64,000 bases of DNA. Source: Pseudomonas sp. Leaf48. Lineage in GTDB: Bacteria; Pseudomonadota; Gammaproteobacteria; Pseudomonadales; Pseudomonadaceae. The notes below the pieces were generated by a model. The model saw nothing but the letters and a program-made list of their open reading frames with translations, was not told where the DNA came from and made no database searches. Positions 10,678-20,045 of this stretch are shown piece by piece; within the stretch, counting starts at the first letter, position 1, and each line of letters starts with the position of its first letter. The DNA lies in assembly GCF_001421885.1 (NCBI RefSeq), contig NZ_LMLH01000005.1, positions 43,251 to 107,250 on the forward strand, given 5' to 3'. The translations under genes and the position numbers were made by a program.

Positions 10678-10765
10678 GTAGGAGCCGGCTTGCTGGCGAT
10701 TGCTTTGGGTCAGCCGACGGCGGTGTCGCCTGACGAATCGTTATCGCCAGCAAGCCGGCTCCTAC
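10678..10765. repeat. REP pair GTAGGAGCCGGCTTGCTGGCGAT type
   Basis: Inverted copies of the 23-bp core at 10678-10700 and 10743-10765, with 42 bases between, lie between the convergent lipoprotein and SDR genes. The core differs from the GTGGGAGCGGGC type seen at 6783. Confidence 0.8.
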
Positions 10766-10786
10766 CTGTTTGCTCGCAGACGCCAA

Positions 10787-11554
10787 TCAGGACAGGTAGC
10801 CGCCATCCACGTTCAGCGACACCCCGGTGGTGTAGCTGGAGGCGTCGCTGGCCAGATAGAGCACTGCGCCCGCCATTTCACTCGGGTCCGCCACGCGCTT
10901 GAGCGGAATCTGCTGCAGGGCGGTGTTGAGGATGGCCTCGTTCTTGACCAGCGCCGAGGCGAACTTGGTGTCGGTCAGGCCCGGCAGCAGGGCATTGCAG
11001 CGTATGTTGAACTGCGCGCATTCCTTGGCGAAGACCTTGGTCATGTTGATGACTGCAGCCTTGGTCACCGAGTAGATGCCCTGGAAAATGCCCGGCGAGA
11101 CGCCGTTGATCGAGGCGACGTTGATGATGCTGCCGCCGCCGTTCTCGCGCATCAGTTTGCCGGCTTCCACCGACATGAAGAAGTAGCCGCGAATGTTCAC
11201 ATCGACGGTTTTCTGGAAGGCGCTGAGGTCGGTGTCCAGCACGTTGCAGAACTGCGGATTGGTCGCTGCGTTGTTGACCAGGATATCCAGGCGCCCGAAC
11301 TGTTCCTTGATGCCGGCGAAAACCTGACTGATCTGCTCCATTTCACCGATGTGGCAGGCGATGGCGGTGGCTTTGCCGCCGGCGGCAATAATCGCGTCGG
11401 CGACGTGTTGGCAGCCGTCGAGCTTGCGGCTCGAAACGATGACATGGGCGCCTTGCTGGGCCAGCAGTTTGGCGATGGCCTCACCGATGCCGCGGCTGGC
11501 ACCGGAGACAAAAGCGATCTTGCCATCGAGGTCGAACAACTGAGTCTTGGACAT
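10787..11554 (-). CDS. SDR-family NAD(P)-dependent oxidoreductase
   Basis: 255 aa classical short-chain dehydrogenase. Visible motifs are the cofactor loop 'GASRGIGEAIAKLL' (about 16-29), 'NNAATNP' (about 93-99), the catalytic serine region 'INVASING' and the catalytic 'YSVTKAA' (Tyr/Lys, about 160-166). The C-terminus ends 'GVSLNVDGGYLS', typical of the FabG-like class. The substrate is unknown. The next gene on the same strand, 44 bases upstream, is an APH-type phosphotransferase. This pair often occurs with fatty-acid or aromatic acyl-CoA metabolism genes in pseudomonads, which is context only. Confidence 0.85.
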   Translation of the reverse strand: MSKTQLFDLDGKIAFVSGASRGIGEAIAKLLAQQGAHVIVSSRKLDGCQHVADAIIAAGGKATAIACHIGEMEQISQVFAGIKEQFGRLDILVNNAATNPQFCNVLDTDLSAFQKTVDVNIRGYFFMSVEAGKLMRENGGGSIINVASINGVSPGIFQGIYSVTKAAVINMTKVFAKECAQFNIRCNALLPGLTDTKFASALVKNEAILNTALQQIPLKRVADPSEMAGAVLYLASDASSYTTGVSLNVDGGYLS

Positions 11555-11598
11555 GGTATTCCCTTATAAAAAGTTTTGTTATCGGGCCACAAGCGTGA

Positions 11599-12666
11599 TC
11601 AAAGGCTGGATTTCTGGATGACCTGAAGGCTCATCTGCTCCAGCAGTTTGTTCATGTGAATGAACTGTGCGAAGCGCTTGTCCTGGGTCTGACCATGGTA
11701 AAAGCGGTAGTAGATCTGTTGCACGATGCCGGCCAGGCGGAACAGGCCATAGGTGTAGTAGAAATCGAAATTGTCGATGCGGATGCCTGAACGTTCGGCG
11801 TAGTAATCGACGAACTCGCGGCGAGTCAGCATGCCCGGTGCGTGGCTCGGCTGGCGGCGCATCAGTTGCACGGGGGCCGGGTCATCGGCTTCGATCCAGT
11901 AGGCGAGGGTGTTGCCCAGGTCCATCAGCGGATCGCCGAGGGTGGTCAGCTCCCAATCGAGCACGCCGATGATCTGCATCGGGTTATTCGGGTCAAGGAT
12001 CACGTTGTCGAAGCGGTAATCGTTGTGGACGATGCTGGAGGTCGGGTGATCGGCCGGCATCTTGTCGTTGAGCCAGGCCTTCACCGCGTCCCACTGTGGC
12101 GCGTCCGGGGTCAGGGCTTTCTCGTAGCGATCGCTCCAGCCCTTGATCTGCCGCGCCACGTAACCTTCGGGCTTGCCCAGGTCGCCCAGGCCATAGGCGT
12201 TGTAGTCGACCTGATGCAATTCCACGAACTTGTCGATGAAGCTCTTGCACAGGGGTTCGGTTTTTGCGGCGTCCAGGCCCAGTTCTGCTGGCAGGTCCGA
12301 GCGCAGGATGATGCCGTTGACCCGTTCCATCACGTAGAACTCGGCACCGATCACCGATTCGTCGGTGCAGTGCACATAGGCCTTGGGGCAGTACGGAAAA
12401 CCGTCGCGCAACTGATTGAGGATGCGGAACTCACGCCCCATGTCGTGGGCGGACTTGGCCTTGTGGCCGAAGGGTGGGCGCCGCAGGACGAACTCCTGTT
12501 CGGGGTATTCGAGCAGGTAGGTGAGGTTCGACGCCCCCCCCGGGAACTGGCTGATCTGTGGCAGACCACTGAGGCCGGGAATGTGCGCCTTGAGGTACGG
12601 ATCGATCAGGCTGGCATCGAGTTCTTCGCCGGAGCGGATACGGGTGGACTGGTCAGTAAGCGCCAT
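11599..12666 (-). CDS. Phosphotransferase family protein (APH/ACAD10-like kinase fold)
   Basis: 355 aa. It has the aminoglycoside-phosphotransferase fold found in acyl-CoA-dehydrogenase-associated kinases. The catalytic loop 'IVHNDYRFDNVI' (about 213-224) supplies the aspartate and asparagine. The metal motif 'GVLDWELTTLGDPLMDLG' (about 235-252) follows. The nucleotide-binding region 'YLLEYPEQEFVLRRPP' lies near residue 50. It probably phosphorylates a small hydroxylated metabolite, not an antibiotic. It is co-directional with the SDR, so a two-gene operon is likely. The ATG at 12666 is preceded by AGAAGGGATAAGC. Confidence 0.82.
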   Translation of the reverse strand: MALTDQSTRIRSGEELDASLIDPYLKAHIPGLSGLPQISQFPGGASNLTYLLEYPEQEFVLRRPPFGHKAKSAHDMGREFRILNQLRDGFPYCPKAYVHCTDESVIGAEFYVMERVNGIILRSDLPAELGLDAAKTEPLCKSFIDKFVELHQVDYNAYGLGDLGKPEGYVARQIKGWSDRYEKALTPDAPQWDAVKAWLNDKMPADHPTSSIVHNDYRFDNVILDPNNPMQIIGVLDWELTTLGDPLMDLGNTLAYWIEADDPAPVQLMRRQPSHAPGMLTRREFVDYYAERSGIRIDNFDFYYTYGLFRLAGIVQQIYYRFYHGQTQDKRFAQFIHMNKLLEQMSLQVIQKSSL

Positions 12667-12811
12667 GCTTATCCCTTCTGCTTATTCTGGAGGCCTCAAA
12701 CTATTGGCTAATCTAATGCGCACACCCTGCACCCACAACCGTGAATGGCTCTTATAGGTAAGCGTGTTGCCGGCCAATCATTGTTTTTGATACAGCTGTT
12801 TGAATTTGTCG

Positions 12812-13777
12812 TCAATGTACAGCACGGCTTTGCGCCGGCGGCAACAGGATCGGCGTCAGTACCGGTTGGCTGGAGAAGAACGCCACCAGGTTCTTGCCCA
12901 CCAGTTCGACGGTACCCTGGGTTGCCTCCGGGGACAGCCCGGCGACATGCGGGGTGAGGATAACGTTGGCCAGTGCCTTGAATGCCTGGGGTACGTGCGG
13001 TTCGTTAACGAACACATCCAGTGCGGCCCCGGCGATCCGCCGTTGCTCAAGTGCGGTGATCAGGTCAGCGGTGGCGATAACGCTGGCCCGGGCGATATTG
13101 ACGATGAATCCGTTGGGGCCAAGGGCGTCCAGCACCTGGCGGTTGATCAGGTGTCTGGTGCCCACGCCACCCGGCGTGGCAACAACGAGAAAATCCGAGG
13201 CCCGCGCCAGTTCGGTGGGGGTCGAGCAGAAGGCGTAGGGCACGTCGCTGCGAAGCTGGCGATTGTGGTAGCTCACGCTCATGTCGAAGCCGGCGTCGGC
13301 GCGTTTGGCGATCGCCATGCCGACCGCGCCCAGGCCAAGGATGCCCAGGCGCTTGCCGGCGAGGGACGGGCGCATGATTTTTGGCCATTCGCCGCGTCGT
13401 ACGGCGGCATCGCAGCGCGGCACATCGCGCACCAGTGCCAATAGCAGTGCCATGGCATGGTCGGCGACGGAGGAGGCATTGACCCCGGCGCCGTTGGTGA
13501 CAGTGATGCCGCGGTCGGCGGCCGCCTGCAGGTCGACGTGTTCGTAACCGGCGCCGATCACGCAAATGATCTTGAGGTTGGGCAGGGCGGCGATTTCATC
13601 GGCATACAGCCCCAGGGGGCCGCGAGTCAGCACGGCATCTATCTGGCCGGCGTGGCGCGAGATGGCTTCGGCTCGCTCGGCGGGCGTGGGTGCCAGGATC
13701 AGGTGAAAGCCTTGATGTTCGAGAATCGGTAGGTAGTCATTGATGGTTTCAACCAGTACCAGAACAGTTGCGGGCAT
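12812..13777 (-). CDS. D-isomer-specific 2-hydroxyacid dehydrogenase
   Basis: 321 aa, close to the GhrB/hydroxypyruvate-reductase class. The NAD(P) fold is 'LGILGLGAVGMAIAKRA' (about 145-161). The catalytic triad is present: Arg in 'NIARAS', Glu in 'VNEPHVP', His in 'TPHVAG'. It presumably reduces glyoxylate, hydroxypyruvate or another 2-keto acid. It is on the same strand as the phosphotransferase but separated by 145 bases, so it may be its own unit. The ATG at 13777 follows CAGGAGCCGAGCA. Confidence 0.85.
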   Translation of the reverse strand: MPATVLVLVETINDYLPILEHQGFHLILAPTPAERAEAISRHAGQIDAVLTRGPLGLYADEIAALPNLKIICVIGAGYEHVDLQAAADRGITVTNGAGVNASSVADHAMALLLALVRDVPRCDAAVRRGEWPKIMRPSLAGKRLGILGLGAVGMAIAKRADAGFDMSVSYHNRQLRSDVPYAFCSTPTELARASDFLVVATPGGVGTRHLINRQVLDALGPNGFIVNIARASVIATADLITALEQRRIAGAALDVFVNEPHVPQAFKALANVILTPHVAGLSPEATQGTVELVGKNLVAFFSSQPVLTPILLPPAQSRAVH

Positions 13778-13965
13778 TGCTCGGCTCCTGTGATCGTCGG
13801 CTTGTCAGGTGCAAAAGGTCGTTTCAGGGTGCTGATTTCAGAAGTGTTTGGCAATGGTGTCCACCGCCTTGGCGGTGTTCTGTAGTCTGGACTGCTTGCC
13901 GGAAGAAGCAAATACAGGTTCGAGGTAGTCGCAAGCTCATTTATGGCTCAAGGCGGACGCGCTTG

Positions 13966-14445
13966 CTACTCCCCTTTATAAGGAGTGTGAACGACATGGA
14001 TGCGCACCGGCGGGTTGTTTTCCACCATGTCGCGTGGTACTTCTCGAGAGTAGGTGAACTCGGTTTTATTCAATGCTTCCAGGCGCCTGACCACTGTTTT
14101 GATGGGGCCGAATTCGGGTACCAGTATGTGGTGTTTTTGATCTCCGGTAACAAAGAAGTAACCGCCACCTCCTTTGTTGTACTTTGAAACTCCCGTGACA
14201 GCGTCGAAGAACTCATAGCGATTGGTTTCGAGATCCCAGGTCGATATGCCCACCACTTCGGAATAATCCGCTTTTACGTCAGTTTGAGGCTCGCCTTCTA
14301 TATAGACTTTGGTTGTCAGCCATCGAGGAGACGATGCCAGCGCCAGTATATCCACGGCGCCAGGGTTTGGTTGTGCAAAGCTGCCTGGCGCACAAAGCAG
14401 TGCCGCAAGAAGGAAACATGTAGATGCAATAGTGTGTTTTTGCAT
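13966..14445 (-). CDS. Secreted DUF4822-like protein
   Basis: 159 aa from ATG 14445, which has CAGGAG 8 bases upstream. An earlier in-frame start adds residues before an obvious signal peptide and is rejected. Residues 1-25 (MQKHTIASTCFLLAALLC...SFAQ) form a Sec signal peptide. The mature part, with a 'SSPRWLTTKVY' strand, 'GISTWDLETNRYEFFD', 'YFFVTGDQKHHILVPE' and a C-terminal 'HTPYKGE', resembles DUF4822, a small secreted beta-rich family of unknown function. Family assignment is from memory of the pattern and is moderately sure. Confidence 0.65.
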   Translation of the reverse strand: MQKHTIASTCFLLAALLCAPGSFAQPNPGAVDILALASSPRWLTTKVYIEGEPQTDVKADYSEVVGISTWDLETNRYEFFDAVTGVSKYNKGGGGYFFVTGDQKHHILVPEFGPIKTVVRRLEALNKTEFTYSREVPRDMVENNPPVRIHVVHTPYKGE

Positions 14446-14999
14446 GCGGGCAACTCCTGGGAATGGGGGCGCTATCAATTTTCTTGGTTCGGTGAGTAAA
14501 AATATAGGCCGGGAGTAGACGCGGTACAATGGTTGGGTATTTGCTTGTAACAGTTCAGTGTCGTTTTAATTTAAGTAGTTTGTTAGTTGTAGTTTTTGTC
14601 TGTGTTTTTTGTAGGCATATTCGCTGTTTCCAGGTTGGGGGCAGTCAATGTTTAATTTCACCCCGCCGAGCGCTACCGTTCCCGAGTGGTGTCGCTGGTG
14701 TCCATCAAGAAGTCGAGCGTTTGCAGCAAACTGCCAAGGCTCCGTTGAAGGTCTGGCGCAATCTGACAGAAAAGGCTCGATCAGGGCGCGGCGGGTACTT
14801 TTCTTGTTCGCGCTGGACGATCCAGGCGTTCCAACGCTCAAGAAAGGTCTATTGGTACTGCCGTTCCTCACCTAAGTCTTTGCTTCTGTTCACTAATCCT
14901 CCAGAATCGCGCCCCTGTTTCGGCCATGGCGATGCCTGTCGGGTATTCCGACGCGTCCTGGCCGGGTGGCAAGTGACCGGAATGTGGAGATCCCACCGG
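14446..14999. other. 554-bp gap with AT-rich stretch and a decayed gene remnant
   Basis: Bases 14480-14650 are AT-rich compared with the flanks and contain no convincing gene. The part 14673-14893 holds a possible minus-strand gene remnant, listed separately. The last 100 bases are the leader of the plus-strand permease. Confidence 0.5.
14673..14893 (-). pseudogene. Possible decayed ORF remnant, unknown family
   Basis: On the minus strand, GTG 14893 opens a frame that reads 'VNRSKDLGEERQYQ', then an in-frame TAG, then 'TFLERWNAWIVQREQEKY' and 'PPRPDRA'. At about 14768 coding character moves to another frame, giving 'QIAPDLQRSLGSLLQTLDF' and 'LMDTSDTTRER' up to TAG at 14673. The amphipathic helical segments look like real protein broken by one stop and one frameshift. 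No family was recognised. Chance frames remain possible. Confidence 0.3.
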
Positions 15000-16280
15000 A
15001 TGAATGATCAGGCCAATAGCGTCAACAAACGCTATGTAGCAGCAACACCCGCGACACTTTCGAGCTGGAATCGCCAAGACACCACCTGGATGCTGGGCCT
15101 GTTTGGCACGGCAATTGGTGCGGGAACCCTGTTTTTGCCGATCAACGCGGGGCTGGGCGGTTTCTGGCCGCTGCTGATCCTGGCGTTGCTCGCGTTTCCG
15201 ATGACCTTCTATGCACACCGTGGCCTGACTCGCTTCGTCCTGTCCGGACGCGATGGTGCGGACATTACCGAGGTGGTCGAAGAGCACTTCGGAATCAAGG
15301 CCGGCGCGTTGATCACCTTGCTGTACTTCTTCGCGATCTTCCCGATCCTGCTGATCTACAGCGTGGCGTTGACCAATACCGTGGGCAGTTTCCTTGAGCA
15401 TCAACTGCACATCATGCCGCCCCCGCGCGCCGTGCTGTCGCTGGTGCTGATCCTCGGCCTGCTGGCCGTGGTGCGTTGCGGCGAGCAGATCATCGTCAAG
15501 GCCATGAGCCTGATGGTCTACCCCTTCATCGTCGCCTTGCTGTTCCTGGCGGTGTTTTTGATTCCACACTGGAACGGCGGCATCCTGACCACGGCCACCA
15601 CGCTGCCGGAGCCATCTGCGCTGCTGCGTACCCTGTGGCTGGCGATTCCGGTGATGGTGTTCTCGTTCAACCATTCGCCGATCATTTCGGCGTTCGCGGT
15701 CGACCAGAAGCGTCAGTATGGTGAGCATGCCGAAGAGCGCAGCTCGCAGATCCTGTCCCGTGCCCACCTGCTGATGGTGGCGATGGTGCTGTTCTTCGTC
15801 TTCAGCTGTGTATTGACCCTGTCGCCGGCACAACTGGCCGAAGCCAAGGCACAGAACCTGTCGATCCTGTCTTACCTGGCCAACCACTTCAGCAACCCGA
15901 CCATCGCCTTCGCCGCGCCGTTGATTGCCTTTGTGGCCATTTCCAAGTCGTTCCTGGGGCATTACATCGGTGCCAGTGAAGGCCTCAAGGGCCTGATCGT
16001 CAAGAGCGGCAAGCGCCCGGCAGCCAAGACCCTGGACCGCATCGTAGCGGCGTTCATGCTGGTGGTGTGCTGGATTGTGGCGACGTTGAACCCGAGCATT
16101 CTGGGCATGATCGAAACCCTGGGTGGCCCGGTGATCGCGGCGATCCTGTTCCTGATGCCGATGTACGCCATTCGCAAGGTACCGGCGATGGCGCGTTATC
16201 GCGGGCAGGCTTCCAATGTCTTTGTGACAGCGGTGGGGCTGGTGGCTATTTCAGCGTTGATCTACTCCCTGACTGCCTGA
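15000..16280 (+). CDS. HAAAP-family amino-acid permease (SdaC/TdcC-like)
   Basis: 426 aa from ATG 15000; GGAG lies 12 bases before. The frame is open far upstream, but that part has no membrane character. About 11 hydrophobic segments start with 'WMLGLFGTAIGAGTLFLPI' at about 30-48, the signature of the hydroxy/aromatic amino-acid permease family. Similarity is highest to serine or threonine proton symporters (SdaC, TdcC). It is predicted to import L-serine or L-threonine across the inner membrane. No serine dehydratase is adjacent. Confidence 0.88.
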   Translation: MNDQANSVNKRYVAATPATLSSWNRQDTTWMLGLFGTAIGAGTLFLPINAGLGGFWPLLILALLAFPMTFYAHRGLTRFVLSGRDGADITEVVEEHFGIKAGALITLLYFFAIFPILLIYSVALTNTVGSFLEHQLHIMPPPRAVLSLVLILGLLAVVRCGEQIIVKAMSLMVYPFIVALLFLAVFLIPHWNGGILTTATTLPEPSALLRTLWLAIPVMVFSFNHSPIISAFAVDQKRQYGEHAEERSSQILSRAHLLMVAMVLFFVFSCVLTLSPAQLAEAKAQNLSILSYLANHFSNPTIAFAAPLIAFVAISKSFLGHYIGASEGLKGLIVKSGKRPAAKTLDRIVAAFMLVVCWIVATLNPSILGMIETLGGPVIAAILFLMPMYAIRKVPAMARYRGQASNVFVTAVGLVAISALIYSLTA

Positions 16281-16299
16281 CCCGCCACGAACTCCCCTT

Positions 16300-16391
16300 G
16301 TGGGAGCGGGCTTGCTCGCGAATGCGGTGTGTCATTTAACACATCGGTTGACTGATTCACCGCATTCGCGAGCAAGCCCGCTCCCACAGGT
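16300..16391. repeat. REP inverted pair between permease and acnB
   Basis: GTGGGAGCGGGCTTGCTCGC and its inverted copy surround a 40-base spacer whose outer part is also symmetric (GAATGCGGTG / CACCGCATTC). It lies between the convergent permease and acnB genes. Confidence 0.82.
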
Positions 16392-16417
16392 TTATCGGCG
16401 GTAGTTATTCCAGGCAT

Positions 16418-16456
16418 AAAAAAACGCCGCCCATCTCACGATGGGCGGCGTTTTTT
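16418..16456. terminator. Bidirectional intrinsic terminator of acnB and the permease
   Basis: An 11-bp perfect stem CGCCGCCCATC / GATGGGCGGCG with a TCAC loop is flanked by A7 on the left and T6 on the right. It works in both directions and ends 15 bases before the acnB stop codon. Confidence 0.92.
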
Positions 16457-16470
16457 ATGGCTCTGTAACG

Positions 16471-19071
16471 TTAGGCTTGAACGACCGGAATGTTGGCGTT
16501 CGCAGCAGCTTCACGGAACTCGGCGATCTGGTCGAAGGACAGGTAGCGGTAGACATCGGCCGCCATGCTGTCGATCTTGCCAGCGTATTCCATGTACTCC
16601 TCGACGGTCGGCAGGCGACCCAGGATGGAAGCCACGGACGCCAGCTCAGCCGAAGCCAGGTAGACGTTCGCGCCGTCACCCAGACGGTTCGGGAAGTTAC
16701 GGGTCGAAGTCGACACAACAGTCGAGTTCGGCTCTACACGTGCCTGGTTACCCATGCACAGCGAGCAGCCCGGCATTTCCATGCGCGCGCCAGCCTTGCC
16801 GTAGATGCCGTAGTAGCCTTCTTCGGTCAGCTGGTGAGCGTCCATCTTGGTCGGCGGCGACAGCCACAGACGAGTTGGCAGCTGACCCTTGACCTGCTCC
16901 AGCAACTTGCCGGCAGCGCGGAAGTGACCGATGTTGGTCATGCACGAACCGATGAACACTTCGTCGATTTTCTCGCCAGCAACGCTGGAGAGCAGGCGAG
17001 CGTCGTCCGGGTCGTTCGGCGCGCAGAGCACAGGCTCCTTGATGTCGGCCAGGTCGATCTCGATGATTTCGGCGTATTCAGCGTCTTTGTCAGCTTCCAG
17101 CAGCTCAGGGTTGGCCAGCCAGGCTTCCATCGCTTGCGCACGACGTTCCAGGGTACGAGCATCGCCGTAGCCTTCGCCGATCATCCAGCGCAGCAGGGTG
17201 ATGTTCGACTGCAGGTATTCGGCGATCGATTCTTTGGACAGCTTGATGGTGCAACCGGCAGCCGAACGTTCGGCCGAGGCGTCGGACAGTTCGAAAGCTT
17301 GCTCGACGGTCAGCTTGGACAGACCTTCGATCTCCAGGATGCGGCCGGAGAAGGCGTTCTTCTTGCCTTTCTTCTCTACGGTCAGCAAGCCAGACTGGAT
17401 CGCGTAGTAAGGAATGGCGTGAACCAGGTCACGCAGGGTGACGCCTGGTTGCAGTTCGCCTTTGAAGCGAACCAGGATCGACTCAGGCATGTCCAGTGGC
17501 ATCACGCCAGTGGCAGCGGCGAACGCGACCAGACCGGAACCGGCCGGGAACGAGATACCGATCGGGAAACGGGTGTGGGAGTCACCACCGGTACCGACGG
17601 TGTCCGGCAGCAGCATGCGGTTCAGCCAGCTGTGGATGATGCCGTCGCCCGGACGCAGGGAAACGCCACCGCGGGTCATCATGAAGTCAGGCAGGGTGTG
17701 GTGGGTGGTCACGTCGATCGGCTTTGGATAGGCCGCGGTGTGGCAGAAGGACTGCATCACCAGGTCGGCGGAGAAGCCGATGCACGCCAGGTCTTTCAGT
17801 TCGTCACGGGTCATTGGACCGGTGGTGTCCTGGGAGCCGACGGTGGTCATCTTCGGTTCGCAGTAGGTGCCCGGACGGATACCCTCTACGCCGCACGCCT
17901 TGCCGACCATTTTCTGCGCCAGGGTGTAGCCCTTGGTGCTTTCAGCCGGTGCTTCAGGCTTCTTGAACAGCTCCGAAGGCGGCAGACCCAGCTCGGCGCG
18001 AGCCTTCTCGGTCAGGCCACGGCCGATGATCAGCGGAATACGGCCGCCAGCGCGAACTTCGTCCAACAGGACCGGGGTCTTCATTTCGAAGGTGGTCAGG
18101 ACTTCGTCGGTGCCGTGCTTGCAGACTTTGCCAGCATGCGGGTACAGGTCGATCAGGTCGCCCATGTTCATGCCGGACACATCGAATTCGATCGGCAGGG
18201 CGCCGGCGTCTTCCATGGTGTTGTAGAAAATCGGTGCGATCTTGTTGCCGAAGCAGAAACCGCCGGCACGCTTGTTCGGCACGTAAGGAACGTCGTCGCC
18301 GAAGAACCACAGTACCGAGTTGGTCGCCGATTTACGCGAGGAACCGGTACCGACCACGTCACCGACGTAGGCGATCGGGAAGCCTTGGCCGCGCATTTCT
18401 TCGATCTGCTTCATCGGACCGGTGACGCCTTGTACGTCCGGCACGATGCCGTCGCGAGCCATTTTCAGCATGGCCAGGGCGTGCAGCGGGATGTCTGGAC
18501 GGGACCAGGCATCAGGGGCAGGGGACAGGTCGTCGGTGTTGGTCTCGCCAGTCACCTTGAACACGCGCAGGCTGATCTTGTCGGCCAGCACCGGACGCTT
18601 CACGAACCACTCGCCGTCAGCCCAGGATTGCAGCACGCCTTGAGCGTGAACATTGCCTTTCTTGGCTTTTTCAGAGACGTCGTGGAAGGTGTCGAACATC
18701 AGCAGCGTGTGCTTGAGTTCCTTGGCGGCCACTGGCGCCAGTTCGGCGTCGTCCAGCAGGTCCACCAGAGTCACGATGTTGTAGCCGCCCTGCATGGTGC
18801 CGAGCAGTTCAACAGCGCGCTTCTTGTCGATCAGGGGGGATTGAGCTTCGCCCTTGGCGATGGCGGAGAGGAAGCCGGCCTTGACATAGGCTGCTTCGTC
18901 CACTCCAGGTGGAACGCGATTGGTGATCAGGTCAACGAGGAAAGCTTCTTCGCCAGCCGGGGGGTTTTTCAGCAGCTCAACCAGGCCTGCAGTTTGTTCG
19001 GCGTTTAGCGGCTGGGGAACGATACCCAGTGCTGCGCGCTCTTCGATATGTTTGCGGTAGGCTTCAAGCAC
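16471..19071 (-). CDS. acnB: Aconitate hydratase B / 2-methylisocitrate dehydratase
   Basis: 866 aa from GTG 19071. The reading frame extends to 19164, but '[17 protein letters not shown]' matches the E. coli AcnB N-terminus and GAGGGT lies 8 bases upstream, so the GTG is preferred. The enzyme interconverts citrate and isocitrate in the TCA cycle and acts on 2-methylisocitrate. The N-terminal HEAT-like and swivel domains ('LLKNPPAG', 'GTMQGGYN') precede the catalytic part. Cluster cysteines are in '[10 protein letters not shown]' and 'CSLCMGNQ' near the C-terminus. Length equals that of E. coli AcnB (865). A bidirectional terminator follows immediately. Confidence 0.97.
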   Translation of the reverse strand: MLEAYRKHIEERAALGIVPQPLNAEQTAGLVELLKNPPAGEEAFLVDLITNRVPPGVDEAAYVKAGFLSAIAKGEAQSPLIDKKRAVELLGTMQGGYNIVTLVDLLDDAELAPVAAKELKHTLLMFDTFHDVSEKAKKGNVHAQGVLQSWADGEWFVKRPVLADKISLRVFKVTGETNTDDLSPAPDAWSRPDIPLHALAMLKMARDGIVPDVQGVTGPMKQIEEMRGQGFPIAYVGDVVGTGSSRKSATNSVLWFFGDDVPYVPNKRAGGFCFGNKIAPIFYNTMEDAGALPIEFDVSGMNMGDLIDLYPHAGKVCKHGTDEVLTTFEMKTPVLLDEVRAGGRIPLIIGRGLTEKARAELGLPPSELFKKPEAPAESTKGYTLAQKMVGKACGVEGIRPGTYCEPKMTTVGSQDTTGPMTRDELKDLACIGFSADLVMQSFCHTAAYPKPIDVTTHHTLPDFMMTRGGVSLRPGDGIIHSWLNRMLLPDTVGTGGDSHTRFPIGISFPAGSGLVAFAAATGVMPLDMPESILVRFKGELQPGVTLRDLVHAIPYYAIQSGLLTVEKKGKKNAFSGRILEIEGLSKLTVEQAFELSDASAERSAAGCTIKLSKESIAEYLQSNITLLRWMIGEGYGDARTLERRAQAMEAWLANPELLEADKDAEYAEIIEIDLADIKEPVLCAPNDPDDARLLSSVAGEKIDEVFIGSCMTNIGHFRAAGKLLEQVKGQLPTRLWLSPPTKMDAHQLTEEGYYGIYGKAGARMEMPGCSLCMGNQARVEPNSTVVSTSTRNFPNRLGDGANVYLASAELASVASILGRLPTVEEYMEYAGKIDSMAADVYRYLSFDQIAEFREAAANANIPVVQA

Positions 19072-19481
19072 AGTTATTACCCTCATCAGTGGTCCCAAAT
19101 GGGTGTCCGGGACGCTCATCCCGAAATTGCCGTACTCATGCGCTGCAGGGCGTTGTGGGCCCATTAGCCAGAATTACCGACAATTCCTTACAGAAGCTGC
19201 TTTCAAAGTTTTACGCCTGCAGAACGGGAGCTGATGAGGGTTGGCGCCGAGCTTTTCCCCGCTGGAAAAACCCTTCGCCAACACCGCTCTGAAGGAACGA
19301 CTGTGCTCGTGACGCTTTGAAAACAGCTTCTAACGGACATTGGCGCCTAAAAAGGCTGGCTGATTCTACGGCAAAAAAATATTAAAGGTAAGTTGCGAGC
19401 CTTAATTTTCAGGGGTGATTCATCTTAGACAAAGGGCTAATATGCCGACCTGTTTTGCTTTTGCGCGTTTTTTGCCTACCT
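19072..19481. other. 410-bp gap upstream of acnB with a nested inverted repeat
   Basis: AGAAGCTGCTTTCAAAG (19192-19208) pairs with CTTTGAAAACAGCTTCT (19315-19331), 16 of 17 positions, around 106 bases. Inside, GTTGGCG and CGCCAAC form a second stem with partly complementary TTTTCCC/GGAAAAA. No coding frame fits. The acnB promoter must lie within this gap, but no clear boxes were identified. The structured unit could be a small RNA or a mobile palindromic element. Confidence 0.45.
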
Positions 19482-19952
19482 ATGCCCAACCAGACCATCA
19501 AGACCCCCTGCGTCGGCCTCTGCTCCACTGTTTACGGAGATCTGGTGTGTCGTGGCTGCAAGCGTTTCCACCATGAAGTGATTCACTGGAACGGCTACAA
19601 CGAGGATGAAAAACGCGCGGTCTGGCTGCGTCTGGAGCAGTTGCTGTCCCAGGTGATGGCCGCCAAGGTGGAGATTTTCGATCCGGCGCAGCTCAGGATG
19701 CAGCTGGAACAGCGCAAGATTCGCTTCGTGCCCCATCAGTCGGAATATTGCTGGGCGTACCAGTTGATCGCCCGGGGCGCGCGGGTGATCAATAATCTGG
19801 AAGCCTACGGCATGGTATTGCTGCCGGAATTTCGCGACTGGAACCTGCCGGAACTGCGCGATGCCATTGATCGGGAATTTTTCCTGCTGTCCGAAGCACA
19901 CTACCAGCGGTACATCGCGCCGGGGTTTCTCAAGGACGCCTTGGGAGATTGA
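19482..19952 (+). CDS. DUF1289 domain protein
   Basis: 156 aa. The N-terminal 55 residues are a DUF1289 module: cysteines in 'TPCVGLCSTV' and 'VCRGCKRF', then 'EVIHWNGYNEDEKRAVW'. DUF1289 proteins are thought to bind Fe-S or zinc, without known activity. The remaining 100 residues ('RGARVINNLEAYGM', 'LPEFRDWNLPELRDAIDREF') are an extension found in pseudomonads. The start at 19482 lacks a good ribosome site, but the preceding codons are not protein-like. It is divergent from acnB. Confidence 0.78.
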   Translation: MPNQTIKTPCVGLCSTVYGDLVCRGCKRFHHEVIHWNGYNEDEKRAVWLRLEQLLSQVMAAKVEIFDPAQLRMQLEQRKIRFVPHQSEYCWAYQLIARGARVINNLEAYGMVLLPEFRDWNLPELRDAIDREFFLLSEAHYQRYIAPGFLKDALGD

Positions 19953-19957
19953 AAAGC

Positions 19958-20021
19958 ATCGCCGGCAAGCCGGCTCCTACACAAAACCGCTAACTTCTGC
20001 AGGAGCCGGCTTGCCGGCGAT
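19958..20021. repeat. REP pair of the GGAGCCGGCTTGCCGGCGAT type
   Basis: ATCGCCGGCAAGCCGGCTCC and its inverted copy lie with an 18-base loop directly after the DUF1289 stop, between convergent genes. They may serve as a bidirectional 3' end. Confidence 0.8.
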
Positions 20022-20045
20022 AACGATCGACCTGATGCCAGACAT

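Noticed and set aside
16441..19008. An 855-residue open frame on the plus strand opposite acnB
   Set aside because: It is the antisense shadow of a certain, conserved gene. Its translation is rich in Arg, His, Gln and Val with no recognisable domain and comes from codon bias on the acnB strand.
19192..19331. tRNA or tmRNA
   Set aside because: No cloverleaf with TTCRANY arm or CCA end could be drawn.
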